Part shown: positions 18,423 to 21,082 of the stretch, in pieces | Numbering within the stretch: position 1 is the first letter of the stretch | Layout: each line of letters begins with the position of its first letter | Origin: Paulinella micropora | Taxonomy: Eukaryota; Cercozoa; Imbricatea; Euglyphida | DNA: 21,082 nt | NCBI GenBank assembly: GCA_009731375.1 | Contig: BJOX01000190.1 | Coordinates: 771,575-792,656, forward strand | Reading direction: 5' to 3' | Notes under the pieces: model-generated | The model's input: the letters and a program-made list of their open reading frames with translations, nothing else | Databases searched by the model: none | What the model was told of the DNA's origin: nothing | Translations under genes and position numbers: made by a program

Positions 18423-21082
18423 AAGAGAAAGATAGATAATATTATTACCGGGGCGTCCGATAAACAAATTGATCGGTTCTCCTCTGGGATCATCACGCAC
18501 TCCATGAAAATCCTGTGCGTCTCCCCAAGTAGCGATCTCTACAGTCGGCAAAGCGTCAGGATCTTTCTTGGTGATTCTATATGCCAAGGGTTTGTTGTAG
18601 TTTTTGAAACTCTTGTTCATACACGGGCTAAAATGAGTCATCCAGTCGTAGTTACATCCGAGAACAACCAGCACATGCCTCTTCTTGTGCTGCTTCTTGA
18701 ATGCAAGAATGAGCTTTAATAACGCTTGAGCGATGTTAGTTGTCAGGAAGGTGCTCTTCCACCCGATATCCATAACTCGAAATTCCTGATCATCTCCATC
18801 GTGCCCGTGCCCTGGTGGCTTGCGATGTGACTCTACTTGGAAACGGATTCCTCTGTCAACGACATTGAGCCCAAGGAAACCCAGCATCGCCCACGCGGTG
18901 TTATCACCAGCTCCGTCCCACTCAAGATATAATTTCCACGCTTGCATTGTGCGAGGGTTCCAAAGTTGCCAATGTAAAAGTGCGGCAAGCATAGTAATGT
19001 TGCTGTTCGCGCCGTGTTCTACCGCGCCTTCAAGGTACGTCAGAATAAAATGCGTATCGGTAGTGTAGCAGGTATTGATTCCAACGCAAAGGCGAAACAC
19101 AATTTTTCCTTTGAAATCTTTCGCGGCGCGGCGGCAAGATGGGATCTTCACTGGCGGTTTCATATATAATAATATGACTGTGGCAGCAAAATCTGCTGGT
19201 GCTGCCTTCTTGCGCTGCATGCTGGCAACGCGGCACGCCCTGTGAATTTTGTGATGAAGCCTGCTACGGTGACGCCATTCTTGAGCTTCTACTTCAGTCC
19301 TGAAACCGTTAGAATGATCAGCAGCAAGCTCTGTGCAGATCTCGCATTTTGAGAAATCTCCTTCTGCAAAACAAACCTGTAATAAGTAATGATAACGAAA
19401 ATATGCATAATACCTCTGACAAACTTGACGTGCGGAAAATCCATGCGCCAAACTTTGTTGATCGTATTGTCTGTCGGAGGATTATTTGGATCAACTCGTT
19501 TCGAACAACCAAACCGAAGGCACATATCTTTCCAATTCTCGCGAACATAGTTTTGGACTCCTGCGTCCTGAGCCATTTCTTGCATCCTCCATATTCCGTC
19601 GCTGCATATCTCCGGGTAACTCTCCATGAACTTCTCGCAGAGTAATACTGCTACCACATCTTCTGTTTCAGGAACGGTTGAGTAGCTTTTTGTCAAAACC
19701 TTCGTGTTATTTGCAAGAAGTTTGTGTGCTCTTGACAAAACTTTATCACCGATCCCGTAGATACGCTGCCAGGCTACTTTGCACACAGCCTCCGTTAAAT
19801 ACATATACTGAAACGATCCAGTTTTTGTTTGAAACGATTCAAGCTGCGAAGCTGCCCAAGAATAAAGCTCACTGAGAGACGATGACGCATTCTTCGCTCT
19901 CGTGTAAAGCACATCACGCGTGTCGATAAATGAATAACACTTCCACTTTTTGCAGCAGACAGACTTAACTTCCCTGTCCAAGTCGGCGAAGGTAATCCCC
20001 AACAGTTTTTGGAGCGCAGACGGTCTCTGAAGCTTCACTGCACCTTTCGTGCGACTTTTCATCGTGTAGGGGCGCGTTGGATTCTTACGTGGTCTGCTGT
20101 AAGGAATTGGTGATAATCTCATGATGTTATACAACAGCTCATTCGATTCCATAAGCTCGTCGAAGTTCAATCGAAGCTCGTTGGATAATTCCGCATCGTC
20201 CACGCCGACCAGAGGAGGAAGCAATCCAGGGTTGATAGATGCAGCATCACCGTTTGAATCCGTATCTGAACACTCTTCGTCGACGTTCTACGCAAACAAG
20301 ATCGCTTATGAACATTAACCAGCATGAACATAGACAGGTAGAGAAAAAAAATTACCATGGAGCCAGTAGGAAGATATAGTCTAGAGCTGCTGCAGCTACT
20401 AACATCATATCCTGTAGTGACAGTAGAACTGTCTGACTGTTTCCAGCTGTCGAGGTTAGCATCAACGTCAGGAACACCTGCCTGTAAAAAAGAATCTTCT
20501 CAGTAATAATTTTCATTTATTTATTTTTTACCTGTGCATCACTCAAGCTTGATTTTTCTGTGATGACTGTAATGTCCGAGCTTTCCCTGGGCAGAAGCGT
20601 GCGGCGACTATCTGAAATTGAGGACACGCTGTCGAGAAGCTTCCTCTTTTTTTCCGGCGGAATAGATGATGACCTGGAGAGCGGTTGCTTTCCATCAGAA
20701 CTAATACTGCTGACCGACGCTAAAAGTTCAACCTTTGCTTCATGAAGCAAGGAAATTTGCTTAAGTGGAAGCTGATGTTCTTTCTCAGGAACGATGAAAC
20801 ATACATGACCAATGTCAGTCTCGAACAGGAAAACTGGGATTTTAGCTCCTTCCTTGGCAGCCTCTTTCAACCAGACCGGATGTGCATCGCTTGGCAGCGT
20901 AGCTATCTCTAGGTCTGGATTAGGCGCATAGCTGAGCAAAATCTCTTGATCTTTCGATATTGCGGTGGTGACAGTCACAATAGGAGTACCCTTGCTGACC
21001 TGACATTATTTACAACAATATTTATAGAAAAAATACAACACACGTAACAAAAACTTACATTGCATGGATGTATGTAACAACT
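18044..21082 (-). CDS. Partial spliced gene: SET-like end plus DUF7869-like (transposase-like) protein
   Basis: Minus-strand gene, open at both ends. Exons: 21082-21059 (partial), 20999-20532, 20481-20356, 20287-19414, 19363-18449 and 18354-18044 (enters the gap). Introns of 59, 50, 68, 50 and 94 bp all begin GT and end AG, and the frame is kept across every junction, giving over 895 residues without a stop. The N-terminal part resembles the end of a SET domain. A Ser-rich linker with PEKKRKL (NLS-like) follows. Exon 4 has an acidic stretch, a CCKKWKC cluster and helical segments. Exon 5 has CEICTEL, then YLEWDGAGDN and PPGHGHDGDDQEF, matching the DN...N and vGHTHdDiDq.f pattern I associate with DUF7869 proteins, thought to carry an RNase H/DDE-like fold. 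Function is unproven. A mobile-element origin is likely, yet the reading frame is intact, unlike the neighbouring retrotransposon. Confidence 0.75.
18355..18448 (-). other. Intron with a long polypyrimidine (TC/TCTA) tract
   Basis: Starts GTAATAATATT and ends TTTATGACAG on the minus strand. Most of it is a CT-dinucleotide and CTAT microsatellite. Joining the flanks keeps the frame (phase 1) and removes a Ser/Leu low-complexity insertion that would otherwise be translated. Confidence 0.85.
20925..21082 (-). other. Putative SET-domain C-terminal motifs within the minus-strand gene
   Basis: Across the intron 21058-21000, the residues before it end YIHPCN and those after run through TPIVTVTTAISKDQEILLSY. 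SET methyltransferases end with an (R/Y)xINHxCxxN motif, then a beta-strand and a dI..GEELxxdYg motif. Here I-H-x-C-N and QEILLSY fit in order, with the Tyr in the expected place, but the Asn of NHS and the Asp of DY are not conserved and the spacing is short. The rest of the domain lies outside the window, so this is tentative. Confidence 0.38.

Overview
This is a eukaryotic nuclear contig dominated by repeats. Evidence for a eukaryote is a multi-exon gene with short GT-AG introns (50-94 bp), LINE and tRNA-derived SINE remnants, a Ty1/copia LTR retrotransposon and long microsatellites. No ribosome-binding-site or operon logic is visible. The host cannot be named from the sequence. Compact introns with these element types fit an alga, a protist or an early-branching invertebrate.

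Layout. 1-550: two partial copies of a tRNA-headed SINE with (ATT)n tails, split by a 95 bp gap. 600-1434: (GGAGTA)n and (AGT)n satellites, then a 184 bp gap. 1620-1889: the C-terminal end of a non-LTR (LINE) reverse-transcriptase ORF and its 3' flank. 2060-3300: AT-rich, non-coding DNA with several notable inverted repeats, including a perfect 22 bp foldback. 3300-5437: over 2 kb of almost pure simple repeat, with TG, TCTG, TATG/TGCA and TC blocks in order. 5450-6130: AT-rich DNA built from a degenerate decamer. No host gene is visible in 1-6533.

6534-16574: one complete but decayed copia-type LTR retrotransposon of 10,041 bp, about twice the usual length. It has 237/235 bp LTRs that differ by three substitutions and one 2 bp indel, a probable half-tRNA-Met primer site, a polypurine tract and an ACTTCG repeat at both outer junctions. 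Reading left to right it carries a leader with a 44 bp duplication, Gag (with a CCHC knuckle and an extra Cys/His region), an aspartic protease, integrase, a long acidic linker, RT, RNase H and a 1.6 kb non-coding 3' segment. At least two in-frame stops and about seven frame changes break the coding region, and the first catalytic Asp of RT is Glu.

18044-21082: the minus strand holds one intact, spliced, partial gene. At least six exons encode more than 895 residues. It begins outside the window with what looks like the last part of a SET methyltransferase domain, continues through a Ser-rich, NLS-bearing linker, and then carries a Cys-rich region and a predicted RNase H-like module resembling the DUF7869 family of transposase-like proteins. 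Its 3' end is lost in an 864 bp gap. This possible SET plus transposase-like fusion is the most interesting item in the window.
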